In this document: positions 27,323-37,041 of the stretch, in pieces
How positions within the stretch are numbered: position 1 is the first letter of the stretch
Layout: every line of letters begins with the position of its first letter
Assembly: GCF_003351025.1 (NCBI RefSeq)
Contig: NZ_QPCG01000002.1
Coordinates: 620,001 to 684,000, forward strand
Length of the DNA stretch: 64,000 nucleotides
Source: Mucilaginibacter endophyticus
Lineage (GTDB): Bacteria > Bacteroidota > Bacteroidia > Sphingobacteriales > Sphingobacteriaceae
Direction: 5' to 3'
Position numbers and translations under genes: made by a program
The notes under the pieces: generated by a model
Told to the model about the DNA's origin: nothing
Seen by the model: the letters and a program-made list of their open reading frames with translations, nothing else
The model's database searches: none

Positions 27323-28435
27323 ATGAACCCGGTAAAAGAGCGCCTCCAATCGTTAGATGTTTTTCGCGGCCTTACTATCGCTGCCATGATCATTGTTAAT
27401 ACTCCCGGCGATCACGATAATGCTTTCGCCCCATTAAAGCATTCGGAATGGAACGGCTGTACCCCTACCGACCTGGTATTTCCCTGCTTTATTTTCATGA
27501 TGGGCATTTCTATCGTTTTTGCTTTGCAGTCAAAAAAAGATGACCCCGAAAAACACCGTGATATTATTTTTAAAGCATTAAAAAGGATGATTTTGTTAAT
27601 TCTTATTGGTTGGGGAATTCAGTTGGTGTATCATTTCAGCTTTAGCACCTTACGTTTCCCCGGCGTATTGCCGCGGTTAGGCGTTGTATACTTTTTATCG
27701 ACTGTGATCTACCTGTACATCCCACAAAAAGGATGGAAATATGTTTTTGGAGGAATTTTAATCGGATATTATATTGTTGTCTGCCTTATCCCCTTGCAGG
27801 GTTCCTTTGCCGTAACACCCACGCATAACATCGCTGCAGTTATAGACAGGTTTTTCCTTTCCGAAAAGCACCTCGCTAAATTTGCCTATACAGATCCTTG
27901 TGGAATAGTCGGTACCCTGCCTGCGGTTTGCTCGGCTATGGTAGGTTTATATGCCGGCGCGATACTCAAAGAGCTAAAACTATCTGCGAAAAATAAATTC
28001 GGAAGCCTTGCCGTAATGGGCTCACTATTTATTATAGCGGGGCTGCTTTTCAATCTGCTCTTTCCGTTAAACAAACCGCTTTGGTCAAGCTCTTATGTGT
28101 TATTTGCCGGTGGGATCTGTATGGTAGCTTTCGCGCTTTGCTACCTGCTTATCGATATTAAAAAAATCAAAATGCCTTACTGGATCTTCACGGTGTTTGG
28201 TATTAATGCTATTGCCTCCTATGTGCTATCCGAAGTATTGCCTGAACCTTTTGGATTAATTCATATCACAACAGCTCAGGGTAGAATTTCAGGGATGCAT
28301 ATTATTAACAATCTTGTTTTTAAGAACATCGTGGGCCCGCAATGGGCGTCTTTAATTACCGCTATTATATTTACGCTGATAGTTTGGTTACCTATGTTTG
28401 TATTTTATAAAAAGAAGATAATCATGAAAATTTAG
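27323..28435 (+). CDS. nagX: NagX-like membrane protein (DUF5009/HGSNAT family)
   Basis: A 370-residue membrane protein with about ten hydrophobic segments. The opening RLQSLDVFRGLTIAAMIIVN is the signature of the heparan-alpha-glucosaminide acetyltransferase and DUF5009 family, and CTPTDLVFPCFIFMMGISI follows it (about residues 48-66). NagX members are found in GlcNAc clusters of Xanthomonas and Shewanella; a role in transmembrane acetylation of amino sugars has been suggested from homology to HGSNAT. The start is the ATG at 27323; the longer frame opens at a TTG at the edge of operator 4. It is controlled by that operator, divergent from the LacI gene. Confidence 0.82.
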   Translation: MNPVKERLQSLDVFRGLTIAAMIIVNTPGDHDNAFAPLKHSEWNGCTPTDLVFPCFIFMMGISIVFALQSKKDDPEKHRDIIFKALKRMILLILIGWGIQLVYHFSFSTLRFPGVLPRLGVVYFLSTVIYLYIPQKGWKYVFGGILIGYYIVVCLIPLQGSFAVTPTHNIAAVIDRFFLSEKHLAKFAYTDPCGIVGTLPAVCSAMVGLYAGAILKELKLSAKNKFGSLAVMGSLFIIAGLLFNLLFPLNKPLWSSSYVLFAGGICMVAFALCYLLIDIKKIKMPYWIFTVFGINAIASYVLSEVLPEPFGLIHITTAQGRISGMHIINNLVFKNIVGPQWASLITAIIFTLIVWLPMFVFYKKKIIMKI

Positions 28436-28453
28436 TGGCGGTGCAAACGCTGA

Positions 28454-29149
28454 TCATTGCTTTGTACTATATTCATACAGATGGTACTCAGTACCTGTAT
28501 CCGGGATTTTAACCACATCCTTTACCAAAATGTTGTTTTGATAAGTGTAATAATACTTCACTACTCCTACTCCGCCATCAACCTCGGCATCTTCGTAAAT
28601 CAGATTTTTATTGCTATCATATTTGTAGTTGTTGGTACAATTCCAGCTGCCACCAACCGTTTGAATTTCTTTTTTGAGCAGATTATCATGATAATATTCA
28701 AAGCCCGATTTCATATACGCATCTTTTTCCTTGCCGTTAAAGTATGCCGTACTGCTGATGTTATTACCACTGCCCTGATAGGTATTAACTCTTTTTTCGA
28801 CTAATTGATTTTTTGATTCATAGTCCACTTCCTGTACTAAACGATTCTGTTTATCATAAGTATAAACGGTAAGTTGGTAGCCTTTTCCTTCACAAAATGT
28901 TTTCACCTTTTTTGATTTATGACCATTAGCATATTCAAAGCTAAATATTTCACAAAGTGGCTTCTGATGATCTACGTATTGAACCGACTTAATAATATCA
29001 CCTTTGTCGTTATACAAACTTTCTTCTTCCTTCCTTAGCTTTTTCCCTTTTGCATCCGTTACCCATTTTATTTGCGTTTTATTGGTATTTAATGAGCCAA
29101 ACGAACATAGAAGAAATAGCAATGACAAGCTTAGAACCGAATATTTCAT
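28454..29149 (-). CDS. exported protein with YD/RHS-like repeats
   Basis: A 231-residue protein with a signal peptide (MKYSVLSLSLLFLLCSFGS). The rest repeats short Tyr- and Asn-rich strands with the rhythm of RHS/YD repeats: YNDKGDIIKSVQYVD, YTYDKQNRLVQEVDY, NYKYDSNKNLIYEDA and YTYQNNILVKDVV. It is probably a small beta-rich periplasmic or surface protein. The Met at 29149 is chosen because it starts the signal peptide. It is convergent with nagX (18-bp gap) and outside the palindrome-controlled set. Function unknown. Confidence 0.65.
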   Translation of the reverse strand: MKYSVLSLSLLFLLCSFGSLNTNKTQIKWVTDAKGKKLRKEEESLYNDKGDIIKSVQYVDHQKPLCEIFSFEYANGHKSKKVKTFCEGKGYQLTVYTYDKQNRLVQEVDYESKNQLVEKRVNTYQGSGNNISSTAYFNGKEKDAYMKSGFEYYHDNLLKKEIQTVGGSWNCTNNYKYDSNKNLIYEDAEVDGGVGVVKYYYTYQNNILVKDVVKIPDTGTEYHLYEYSTKQ

Positions 29150-29397
29150 TGTGACAGGTATTTTATTCCGGCCCGAATATAATAAAATGTAAACCACGTA
29201 AAGTAGCCATTACCTACCTGATGTGATTGGATTCTAAGCTATCTGTTTGTTTCTTTTGGTAATACATAATCCCGATTAATTCAGGATATTTACAAACAGG
29301 GAGGATTTGATACCGATCACGAGTCGGATTATGTTTACGACATATTTTTTCAATACTTTCATTACCAATCCTAACTGTCGAAAAAAACAAATACCAA

Positions 29398-29685
29398 ATG
29401 AAAACTTTAGCAGAATTTAAAGCATCATTAACCGCAGAGCAGCCAGACAACGGGCTCTCTGTACAATTAAAAAGCCTTTGGTATGATGGTAAAGACGATT
29501 GGCATCAGGCGCATGCGCAGGTTGATCACTTGGGCGATCAGGCTTCGGCCTGGGTGCACGCATATTTGCACCGTAAAGAAGGAGACATTGGAAACGCCGA
29601 TTATTGGTACAGTAAAGCACGCCAACCCCGGCCAAATATATCATTGGCCGAGGAATGGGAACAGTTAGTATTACATTTTCTTTAA
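29398..29685 (+). CDS. conserved hypothetical protein
   Basis: A 95-residue cytoplasmic protein rich in Trp and His (LWYDGKDDWHQAHAQVDHL, then WVHAYLHRKEGDIGNADYWY). This pattern is a compact helical domain that I have seen as a stand-alone hypothetical protein in Bacteroidota and other phyla; helix pairs resemble one and a half TPR units. No catalytic site is evident. It stands alone, with about 170 bp to the next gene on the same strand. Confidence 0.7.
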   Translation: MKTLAEFKASLTAEQPDNGLSVQLKSLWYDGKDDWHQAHAQVDHLGDQASAWVHAYLHRKEGDIGNADYWYSKARQPRPNISLAEEWEQLVLHFL

Positions 29686-29854
29686 GATGGACCTTATCAC
29701 ACAAAATAAGGACCGATGCATAAGTCTGTAAGGTTTATCGTGGCTGCATCAATTTGCGTGTTGGTGTAAATCCACATTCAGTCAAAAAAATCGGTTTAGC
29801 AATACTTCAATAGCGGAAAATAACGATATTGCCGTACCAAAAAACCAATACCTG

Positions 29855-31357
29855 ATGAAATTACTAACCTTACGTTTTTTTGCTTTCCTGCTTTTATGGG
29901 CAACCATAAATCAATGTACCGCCCAAACAACTACAGCTGTTATACCCGGTGATTTTCCGGACCCAACGGTTATTGCTACCCCCAATGGTTATTATGCCGC
30001 GGGAACATCATCAGAATGGGCACCGCATTTTCCTGTTTATCACTCAACAGATCTCAAGACCTGGAAACAGGCTGGATACGTATTTGATAAAGCACCCGAA
30101 TGGACTGTAGGATCATTCTGGGCGCCGGAATATTATCACATTAACAAAACTTATTACATTTATTACACTGCCAGGCGTAAAGCTGATAATGTTTCTTGCA
30201 TCGGTGTGGCAACTTCAAATTATCCCGATCATGGTTTTACAGATCGCGGAATTGTTGTTGACCATGGTAAAGAAGCCATAGATCCATTTATATACAATGA
30301 CAATGGACAATTGTATATCTCGTTTAAAGCATACGGCCTCGATAACCGCCCTATCGAACTCCTGGCTTGTAAACTTTCGGCAGATGGTTTGAAAACCGAG
30401 GGAGAAATGTTTTCCCTCCTCAAAGACGATAAACGCGCGGGCATGGAGGGACAAAGCATTTTAAAAAACGGGAAATATTACTACCTGTTTTATTCTGCCG
30501 GAGATTGCTGCGGCGTACGTTGCAGCTACCATGTTAAGGTAGCAAGGGCAACCAGTTTTGCGGGACCATATGAAAAATATGAAGGCGAAGAATTGTTGAA
30601 ACCCGCGCCAGGATGGAAATGCAGCGGGCACGGAACATTTGTTAAAAGTACTACCGGACAATACTTTTATCTATGCCACGCCTACAATGAGCACAGTGAG
30701 GTTTTCACGGGTCGCGAGGGCATGTTAGCTACGCTTTCGTGGCCTAAAAACGATGGATGGCCTATCATGAAAACCGTTGCTACTCCGCATCCACTTCCCG
30801 AAATACATGATGCCTTTACTACTAATAAGCCCGCACTTTATTGGCAGTACGATTTCCACAATGCCAGTCCCGTTGTAAAACAAGGTAATGGAAAGTTTAA
30901 TTTATCGGGCCAGGTGTCTGAGAAAAATAAGGCTGGGATTGTATATGGCGTGCGCCCGGTATCCGATAATTTCGATATGACTGCGACTGTATCTAACAGC
31001 AATAACGCGCTTAAAGGCCTGGCCTTTTATGGCACTGTCAATTCGGCTTTAGGAATTGGCACCTCGGGTAAGCAAGTGAAATTATGGATGATTAAGGATG
31101 GTAGTTTTACTATTATTGATTCTGTTACCATAGCGTCTGATGTGCCTGTACGCCTCAAATTCAGCATGGCACCCGACAGAACCTGCAAAGCTTATTACGC
31201 CGCACCAAACCAGGATTGGAAAGAAATATATGCCGGAAAAAGTATTCCTGTAGATTTTTTACCGCAATGGGACCGGCCTCAACGTATAGGCCTGTTTTTT
31301 AAAGGCAAGCCAACAGAAAGCGCGCAATTCAGCACATTTGATATTGTCAATAAATAA
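29855..31357 (+). CDS. family 43 glycoside hydrolase
   Basis: A 500-residue exported enzyme. The signal peptide ends near TAQT (about residue 24). A five-bladed propeller with the GH43 acid residues follows: the base Asp in GDFPDPTV (about 35), the pKa-modulating Asp in AIDPFIY (about 143) and the acid Glu in GMEGQSI (about 199). The Cys-rich stretch AGDCCGVRCSYH (about 216-227) may form disulfides. From about residue 320 there is a beta-sandwich of the DUF1349/concanavalin type that may bind sugar. GH43 enzymes attack arabinan, xylan or galactan side chains; the substrate cannot be set here. It lacks a LacI-type palindrome. Confidence 0.85.
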   Translation: MKLLTLRFFAFLLLWATINQCTAQTTTAVIPGDFPDPTVIATPNGYYAAGTSSEWAPHFPVYHSTDLKTWKQAGYVFDKAPEWTVGSFWAPEYYHINKTYYIYYTARRKADNVSCIGVATSNYPDHGFTDRGIVVDHGKEAIDPFIYNDNGQLYISFKAYGLDNRPIELLACKLSADGLKTEGEMFSLLKDDKRAGMEGQSILKNGKYYYLFYSAGDCCGVRCSYHVKVARATSFAGPYEKYEGEELLKPAPGWKCSGHGTFVKSTTGQYFYLCHAYNEHSEVFTGREGMLATLSWPKNDGWPIMKTVATPHPLPEIHDAFTTNKPALYWQYDFHNASPVVKQGNGKFNLSGQVSEKNKAGIVYGVRPVSDNFDMTATVSNSNNALKGLAFYGTVNSALGIGTSGKQVKLWMIKDGSFTIIDSVTIASDVPVRLKFSMAPDRTCKAYYAAPNQDWKEIYAGKSIPVDFLPQWDRPQRIGLFFKGKPTESAQFSTFDIVNK

Positions 31358-31390
31358 AGTTTAGGGGCAAACTGTCCAACCCCAATTATA

Positions 31391-31427
31391 ATAACAAAGA
31401 CGGCCTATAAATGACCGTCTTTGTTAT
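31391..31427. terminator. bidirectional terminator between GH43 and AraC genes
   Basis: ATAACAAAGACGG (31391-31403) pairs exactly with CCGTCTTTGTTAT (31415-31427) around an 11-base loop, between convergent genes. Confidence 0.7.
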
Positions 31428-31454
31428 ATCAATTTCAGACCTCCAAAAAACCAA

Positions 31455-32357
31455 TCAGTTGTTACTTCGGTATGCTTTTGGCGTAAGGCCGGTTTTGCTT
31501 TTGAAGATTTTTGTAAAATGTGAGGGATGATCAAACCCAAGCTGATAGGCAACTTCACTAACCGACTTACCCGTTTCCCACAGTAACAATTTTGCCTTTT
31601 CGATAAGCTGTAAATGAATATGCTCAAGCGTTGTTTTGCCGGTATATTTATGCAACAAATCGGACAGGTAATTAGGCGAAATATTGAGCTTCGATGCAAA
31701 ATATTTCACTTCCGGTAAGCCATCGTTAACCAGTGTTTCACGTGTAAAATATTCATTCAGCAATAATTCAAAGCGCTGCACAATGTCATGGTTTACCTTC
31801 GCCCGCGTCAAAAACTGACGATCATAAAAGCGGTTACAGTAGCTTAACAGTAATTCGATATTGCTTACTATTAAGCCCTGGGTGTGCTTATCTATATTTT
31901 GTGAATATTCCCGTTCAATTTTTTTAATACAATCCAGCAGCACTTGCTTTTCCTCGTCCGAAACGTGCAGGGCTTCATTCAGATCATACAGAAAAAAAGA
32001 ATACTGATGAATATTTCGCCCAAGCGTAGTGCCGTTGATCAGATCCGGATGAAAAAACAGGGCCCAGCCCTCCTCTACCTGAACTTCCGGATCCGAACTG
32101 ATCACCTGTTCGGGAGCGGTGAACAACAGCGATCCTTCTTCAAAATCATAAAGCTGCCTGCCATAATGCAGGCTGCCTTTGAAACTCTTGCATGAAACGA
32201 TATAAAGCGACATTTGGTAAGCCTCGCCTTCATCCAGCAAATTATGCCGGATTGTTTTAAGATCGATAACCGAAACCAGCGGATGACGTGGCGTACCACA
32301 TTGATAATACCGGTGCAACTCATTGATGGAACGGATACGGATCAGTTCTTTTTTCAT
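31455..32357 (-). CDS. AraC family transcriptional regulator
   Basis: A 300-residue regulator. The N-terminal part (about 1-170) is a cupin-like sensor. The C-terminal 100 residues carry two helix-turn-helix motifs, VKYFASKLNISPNYLSDLLH and SVSEVAYQLGFDHPSHFTKI, followed by the family signature FKSKTGLTPKAYR. It probably activates or represses the SDR gene just upstream (32-bp gap, same strand), as is common for AraC-SDR pairs in Bacteroidota. The effector is unknown. Confidence 0.9.
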   Translation of the reverse strand: MKKELIRIRSINELHRYYQCGTPRHPLVSVIDLKTIRHNLLDEGEAYQMSLYIVSCKSFKGSLHYGRQLYDFEEGSLLFTAPEQVISSDPEVQVEEGWALFFHPDLINGTTLGRNIHQYSFFLYDLNEALHVSDEEKQVLLDCIKKIEREYSQNIDKHTQGLIVSNIELLLSYCNRFYDRQFLTRAKVNHDIVQRFELLLNEYFTRETLVNDGLPEVKYFASKLNISPNYLSDLLHKYTGKTTLEHIHLQLIEKAKLLLWETGKSVSEVAYQLGFDHPSHFTKIFKSKTGLTPKAYRSNN

Positions 32358-32388
32358 TTTTAAAGATATGAAATCTCCTTAAAGCGTA

Positions 32389-33204
32389 TTAACCAAAGAA
32401 AACCTGATCAAAATGCTTGCGGAATGCCTCGGCTCCCATCTCCGTCCGGGTTTTATATAAAGCTTTTCCATCTTCACCCGCAATATATCTTAGCTGATCT
32501 TTACCGTCCGTCGCGGCTTCAAAAACCACTTCGGCTATATCCTCGGCAGGGGTAAGGTTTTCAGGAAGTAAAAGATGGCTCATGATATTGTTTACCTTAT
32601 CAATTGACGGCTGATAAGCTTCAACCTCACGAACACCATGCGCCATTGAACGGCCTACGTAGTCGGTTCTGATACCGCCCGGTAAAATATTTTTAATGCC
32701 GATGTTAAACTTCGAAAGCTCAAAATACATACTCTCGCTAAACCCTTCTATCCCCCATTTGGTTGCATGATACATGGAGCTGAACGGAAAGGCCGTCATA
32801 CCGCCCATAGATGATGTTGTTATAAATAATCCGCCACCCTGTTGTCTGAAATGCGATATAAAAGCTTTGGTTACCCTGATAACGCCTAATAAATTGGTGT
32901 TTATCAATCCTGCTATCTGCTCGTCGTCGTAACTTTCTAACGGGCCGAATAATCCATGTCCTGCATTATTGAATACTACGTCAATCATTCCTAGGCCGGT
33001 AGCTTTTTCAACACACGCTGTAATTTGTTTTGGATCATTAACATCAAGAGGCAGTAAGGTAACATTTGCTAATGCCGATAGTTCCTGCTCATGTTGAGGT
33101 GAGCGCATGGTTGCTATAACGTTCCAGCCTTTGCTTTGAAATAATTTGGCGGTAGCTTTACCCAGGCCAGATGAGGCACCGGTAATAAATATTGTCTTTG
33201 TCAT
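32389..33204 (-). CDS. SDR family oxidoreductase
   Basis: A 271-residue short-chain dehydrogenase/reductase using NAD(P)H. The cofactor loop TGASSGLG is at residues about 8-15, NNAG at about 80-83, the catalytic Ser in TTSSMGG (about 130) and the YHATK motif (Tyr about 144, Lys 148). PGGIRTDY follows as usual for classical SDRs. The substrate is unknown. It is cytoplasmic and probably forms an operon with the AraC gene that follows. Confidence 0.9.
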   Translation of the reverse strand: MTKTIFITGASSGLGKATAKLFQSKGWNVIATMRSPQHEQELSALANVTLLPLDVNDPKQITACVEKATGLGMIDVVFNNAGHGLFGPLESYDDEQIAGLINTNLLGVIRVTKAFISHFRQQGGGLFITTSSMGGMTAFPFSSMYHATKWGIEGFSESMYFELSKFNIGIKNILPGGIRTDYVGRSMAHGVREVEAYQPSIDKVNNIMSHLLLPENLTPAEDIAEVVFEAATDGKDQLRYIAGEDGKALYKTRTEMGAEAFRKHFDQVFFG

Positions 33205-33295
33205 TGTTTTAATTTTTAATACAATACAAAGGTGGCTTTATACCGGGCTTTAAAATTATATGTTTCTCTGAATTACTTATACATTTCCCGGATGC

Positions 33296-35797
33296 TTATT
33301 TACTGTCATTATTGCTTCCACTGTCTTTGAGGTCATCATTATTGATGGTCTTTTTCGGTTTTTTAGGTTTAGCCTGACTAAGGCCGCCAATGCGGTAACT
33401 AAACCTTATCTCGAAACTGCGTACCTGTGTTATGTTAACCGCCTGCTGGCTGATATTACCCGAGTTAACCACCGTAGGCACGTGAAACCCGTTAGTCAGG
33501 AAGTTATCAAGCCCTATGCCTATGCTGCCCTTTTTCTTGGCGAAATACCTGTTAAAGCTAACATTGTAAACCCCAAAACCTCCCTGGTAGCCCTGTAACT
33601 GGATCTGGCGTGAACGACGGAATGTGAAAGCCTGAATAGAATATTTATCCGACAGATCATAGCTACCGAACAAACGGTAGTTAGCTACCCAACCCTGGTT
33701 ATTAGCGCGAAACAATGGATCAGGGTCCTGGTTATCGAGGCTAAGGTGATACATATCTACACCACCATTAATACTTAATTTATTGATTGGGGATAAATTG
33801 AATGAAAGGCTTAACCCGTAAGCATCCTGTTTGCCTAAGTTTTGGTACGATGTCCTCACCGTATCGCCGCTGCTTGTCCTGATAGTTTGGATAGCATCGT
33901 TGGTAGAGCGCATAAAGGCAGATACGTTAATGCTATTGTTTTTGATATGAGTGCTGTAGCCCAACTCCAAGTTATTGGTATACTCGGGCGAGAGCGCCGG
34001 GTTTCCTACAGTAACGTTAAGCGGGTTTGATGCCTGGATATTAGGGTTTAAAAACTCAAGCGACGGGCGCTGAATCCTGCGTGTAAAACCAAACTTGATC
34101 ATATCGCCATTATCAAACTTACGGGCCAGGTTTACACTTGGTACCAGTACACCGTAATTTGGAATATTAACTGATGAGCCGCTGTTAAAATCAGCCGTAA
34201 TGTTGGTATACTCATACCTTGCACCGGCCTTAAGCGTGTAATTTTTAATAGGCGAAAGCGTATATGACAGGTAACCGGCCGCTACGTTCTGCTTGTAGCT
34301 GAAAGCGTTTGATAAACTGGATGATGATATAGGCTGGTAGTTAAGCGAACCATCTGCTGCAGAAAAATAGGTATAATCACTGCTTACCGTTCTGATAATA
34401 TCTTTGGCGCCAAACTCCAGCAATTGGTTCTTGAATGTAGGTGTTTGGTAATCAGCCTCAAAAGTAAGTTCTTTATTAACGCTGTTATTATTGTTTTTTA
34501 GTCCGCCGGTTGCCGCGCCACTGCTTTGATCCAAATAGATATTCTCGAAATTGTTATTCCTGTTATTCTGGCTGTATTCGGTAAGTATACTGAACTCGCG
34601 CTCTGGCTTTTTGCCTGTAAGTGTATAAGTAAGGGTTGCGTCTACCTGGTTGGAGTTATTGGTGATCTTGTTCTGCTGCAGCATAGAGCTTGTCAGTTCA
34701 TCATTAAGATAACTTTGTGTCAGGAAATTATTTTGCGTTGTGGGACGGTTATTGGCGCCTATTACCACGCCCAGGCTAAGCGAGTTATGTTCGCTGATAT
34801 CATAATCCATACCAAAATTATACCGGCCAAACAACGATTTATTTTTGGTTGTAGCACTTTGCGTAGTAAGGTAAGTATCATTTGAAGTAAGGCTGCTTAC
34901 GGTTTGGCTATTGCTGAAAGAGCCCGGCGAATTGTAGCTGCCACGACCAAAGCCGCCTAACGAAAAATTAAACTTGCCTACTTTATAACCGCCGTTGAGG
35001 CCAAGACCCGATCCACGGGTTCCGGCTGTGCTATTGATATTGAGCGTAAGCCCCTGTAGGGTATTTTGTTTTAATACGATATTAATGATACCACCCGAAC
35101 CTTCGGCATCATACTTAGCCGATGGAGAAGTGATCACTTCCACACTCTTAATCAGATCAGCAGGGATTTGCTTCAAGGCATCTGCCACACTGGCCGACAT
35201 CATAGCCGATGGTTTACCATTAATAAGCACCTTGATATTCTGGCTACCCCTCAGGCTCACGTTGCCATCCATATCTACAGAAACCATAGGCACGCGTTTC
35301 ATCACATCAGATGCGTCGCCACCACGTGCTGTAAGATCATTTTCGGCGTTATAAACCGTGCGATCTATCTTTTCTTCAACCAAGGCTTTCTTTGCTGTTA
35401 CCTGCACTTCATTCAATACTTTAGCGTTGGGGCTCAGCAAAACACGACCCAGCTTTTTTGATTCACCATCGGCAAGATTAATTCCCGATATGGTTTTATC
35501 GGCATAACTTAAAAAACTGATCTTGACGTTATATATGCCCCTGTTTAATTTTCCGATAGAAAACTTACCATCTGTAGCTGTAAGCGAGCCGGATACTATT
35601 TTACCGTTGCTTTGGTCAATAATGGTTACCGTAGCATAATCAACGGGTTTACCACTTACCGAATCAAGCACCGTACCCGAAATACCGGATGAAAACTCAT
35701 CGAGGTTAGAAGTTATGTTGTTTTTTACCCGGCCACTTGCATAGGAAGCTAAAACCACCAGGATGAACAATATGAAGAGAGAGATTTTTTTCATCAT
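33296..35797 (-). CDS. outer membrane beta-barrel TonB-dependent receptor
   Basis: An 833-residue outer-membrane protein with a signal peptide (MMKKISLFILFILVVLASYA). A carboxypeptidase-regulatory-like domain (about 38-125, SGTVLDSVSGKPVDYATVTI) is followed by a plug (VMKRVPMVSVDMDGNVSLRG, VEVITSPSAKYDAEGSGGI) and an outer-membrane beta-barrel of the OMP_b-brl_3 type with many Tyr- and Asn-rich strands. A charged Lys/Pro-rich tail closes it. There is no SusD partner, so it is not a SusCD pair. The substrate is unknown. It faces the DUF1080 gene across a 179-bp divergent region. Confidence 0.88.
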   Translation of the reverse strand: MMKKISLFILFILVVLASYASGRVKNNITSNLDEFSSGISGTVLDSVSGKPVDYATVTIIDQSNGKIVSGSLTATDGKFSIGKLNRGIYNVKISFLSYADKTISGINLADGESKKLGRVLLSPNAKVLNEVQVTAKKALVEEKIDRTVYNAENDLTARGGDASDVMKRVPMVSVDMDGNVSLRGSQNIKVLINGKPSAMMSASVADALKQIPADLIKSVEVITSPSAKYDAEGSGGIINIVLKQNTLQGLTLNINSTAGTRGSGLGLNGGYKVGKFNFSLGGFGRGSYNSPGSFSNSQTVSSLTSNDTYLTTQSATTKNKSLFGRYNFGMDYDISEHNSLSLGVVIGANNRPTTQNNFLTQSYLNDELTSSMLQQNKITNNSNQVDATLTYTLTGKKPEREFSILTEYSQNNRNNNFENIYLDQSSGAATGGLKNNNNSVNKELTFEADYQTPTFKNQLLEFGAKDIIRTVSSDYTYFSAADGSLNYQPISSSSLSNAFSYKQNVAAGYLSYTLSPIKNYTLKAGARYEYTNITADFNSGSSVNIPNYGVLVPSVNLARKFDNGDMIKFGFTRRIQRPSLEFLNPNIQASNPLNVTVGNPALSPEYTNNLELGYSTHIKNNSINVSAFMRSTNDAIQTIRTSSGDTVRTSYQNLGKQDAYGLSLSFNLSPINKLSINGGVDMYHLSLDNQDPDPLFRANNQGWVANYRLFGSYDLSDKYSIQAFTFRRSRQIQLQGYQGGFGVYNVSFNRYFAKKKGSIGIGLDNFLTNGFHVPTVVNSGNISQQAVNITQVRSFEIRFSYRIGGLSQAKPKKPKKTINNDDLKDSGSNNDSK

Positions 35798-35902
35798 TAC
35801 TATTTATTACCGGCAAAAGAACCCAAAATCACAAACTTCCTAAACCGTAATAGACCGTGGGCAAAAACTAATCGACGTACAGCTAATAGTTATCGAAGTG
35901 TG

Positions 35903-35919
35903 TGTGTCAGCTTGACACA
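35903..35919. promoter_or_regulatory. possible operator, 7-bp inverted repeat
   Basis: TGTGTCA and TGACACA flank GCT in the divergent region between the receptor gene and the DUF1080 gene. The position suits a regulator of either gene; no second copy was seen. Confidence 0.3.
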
Positions 35920-35976
35920 TCAAAAAATCGATCGTTTAGTTAAAATATTGAATGTTAGTTTGTAGATTTAAATATT

Positions 35977-36954
35977 ATGAGAAACCAAACTACCACTAAC
36001 CAAACCAAAACCTACCAATTTTTCCGCATGCAGGTTATCGCTGCATTGTTGCTTCTGATAATTTCGGGGGCAAAAGCGCAGCAGATAAAAGATCCTGCCG
36101 TTATCGGGCGCTGGGATATCACTATGGACAAAGGCGGCAAAAGCATTCCTTCCTGGCTGGAAGTTCAGAAATCAGGTACGCACACGCTGATTGGCCGTTT
36201 TACTTATGCATTCGGGAGTGCGCGACCGATATCGGAAGTAAAACCAAATAACGGAAAATACAGCTTCTCTATCCCTCCACAATGGGAAGAAGGAAACCGC
36301 AACATGGATTTTGAGTTTGAGGTTAAGGGCGAAGAGTTAAACGGCACGATGGTTTATACCGATGGCGTGACTTACCATTTTACAGGTGTGCGTGCACCGT
36401 CAATGACCCGGACAAAAGCACCGGTATGGGGTAAACCTGTTAAACTGTTTAATGGTACAGATACCAAAGGCTGGCATACCGATGGCAAAAATCAATGGGT
36501 AGTTGAATCCGGAATTTTAAGAAGCAAACACTCCGGTGCCAATCTTATCACCGATCAAAAATTTAGCGACTTTAAATTACATATCGAGTTTCGTTACCAG
36601 AAAGGCAGCAACAGCGGCGTTTATCTGAGAGGGCGTTATGAGGTACAGGTAATTGATACCAAAACCGGCGAACCGGAACCAATTAATAACCAGTTTAGCG
36701 CCATTTATGGTTTCCTGCCTCCTAATAAAATGATGGCAAAAAACGCCGGCGAATGGCAATCATACGATATTACCCTCGTAGGCAGGTTGGTTACAATTGT
36801 AGCTAACGGCACTATGGTAATATGCCAGCAGGAAATTCCGGGTATTACAGGCGGGGCTATCGACAGTAAAGAAGGCGAACCAGGTCCGCTATTGATTCAA
36901 GGCGATCACGGCCCTATCGATTACAGGAATATCGTTATTACTCCTGCCAAATAA
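35977..36954 (+). CDS. DUF1080 (3-keto-disaccharide hydrolase-like) exported protein
   Basis: A 325-residue exported protein. The signal peptide is MQVIAALLLLIISGAKAQQ; the true start may be that Met at residue 18. The first domain (about 40-140) is a small beta-barrel-like unit, and the second (about 150-325) is the DUF1080 concanavalin-like domain with KLFNGTDTKGWHTDG, RYQKGSNSGVYLRGRYEVQV and a closing GPLLIQGDHGPIDYRNIVI. The family is now linked to 3-keto-glycoside hydrolysis and lyase activities. The partner dehydrogenase is not in the window. A strong terminator follows. Confidence 0.85.
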   Translation: MRNQTTTNQTKTYQFFRMQVIAALLLLIISGAKAQQIKDPAVIGRWDITMDKGGKSIPSWLEVQKSGTHTLIGRFTYAFGSARPISEVKPNNGKYSFSIPPQWEEGNRNMDFEFEVKGEELNGTMVYTDGVTYHFTGVRAPSMTRTKAPVWGKPVKLFNGTDTKGWHTDGKNQWVVESGILRSKHSGANLITDQKFSDFKLHIEFRYQKGSNSGVYLRGRYEVQVIDTKTGEPEPINNQFSAIYGFLPPNKMMAKNAGEWQSYDITLVGRLVTIVANGTMVICQQEIPGITGGAIDSKEGEPGPLLIQGDHGPIDYRNIVITPAK

Positions 36955-36969
36955 AATACTTGAACTAAA

Positions 36970-37008
36970 AAAAGAAGCCCTGCCAACTCAGTTAGCAGGG
37001 CTTCTTTT
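36970..37008. terminator. rho-independent terminator after the DUF1080 gene
   Basis: AAAAGAAGCCCTGC pairs exactly with GCAGGGCTTCTTTT, a 14-bp stem with an 11-base loop and A/T ends, so it can work on both strands for the convergent pair. Confidence 0.85.
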
Positions 37009-37041
37009 GCGTTACATAAGCCTAAATTACCGACCGGTATA

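Noticed and set aside
29214..29450. 78-codon open frame on the minus strand
   Set aside because: It overlaps the promoter region and the start of the conserved gene at 29398 and shows no family pattern.
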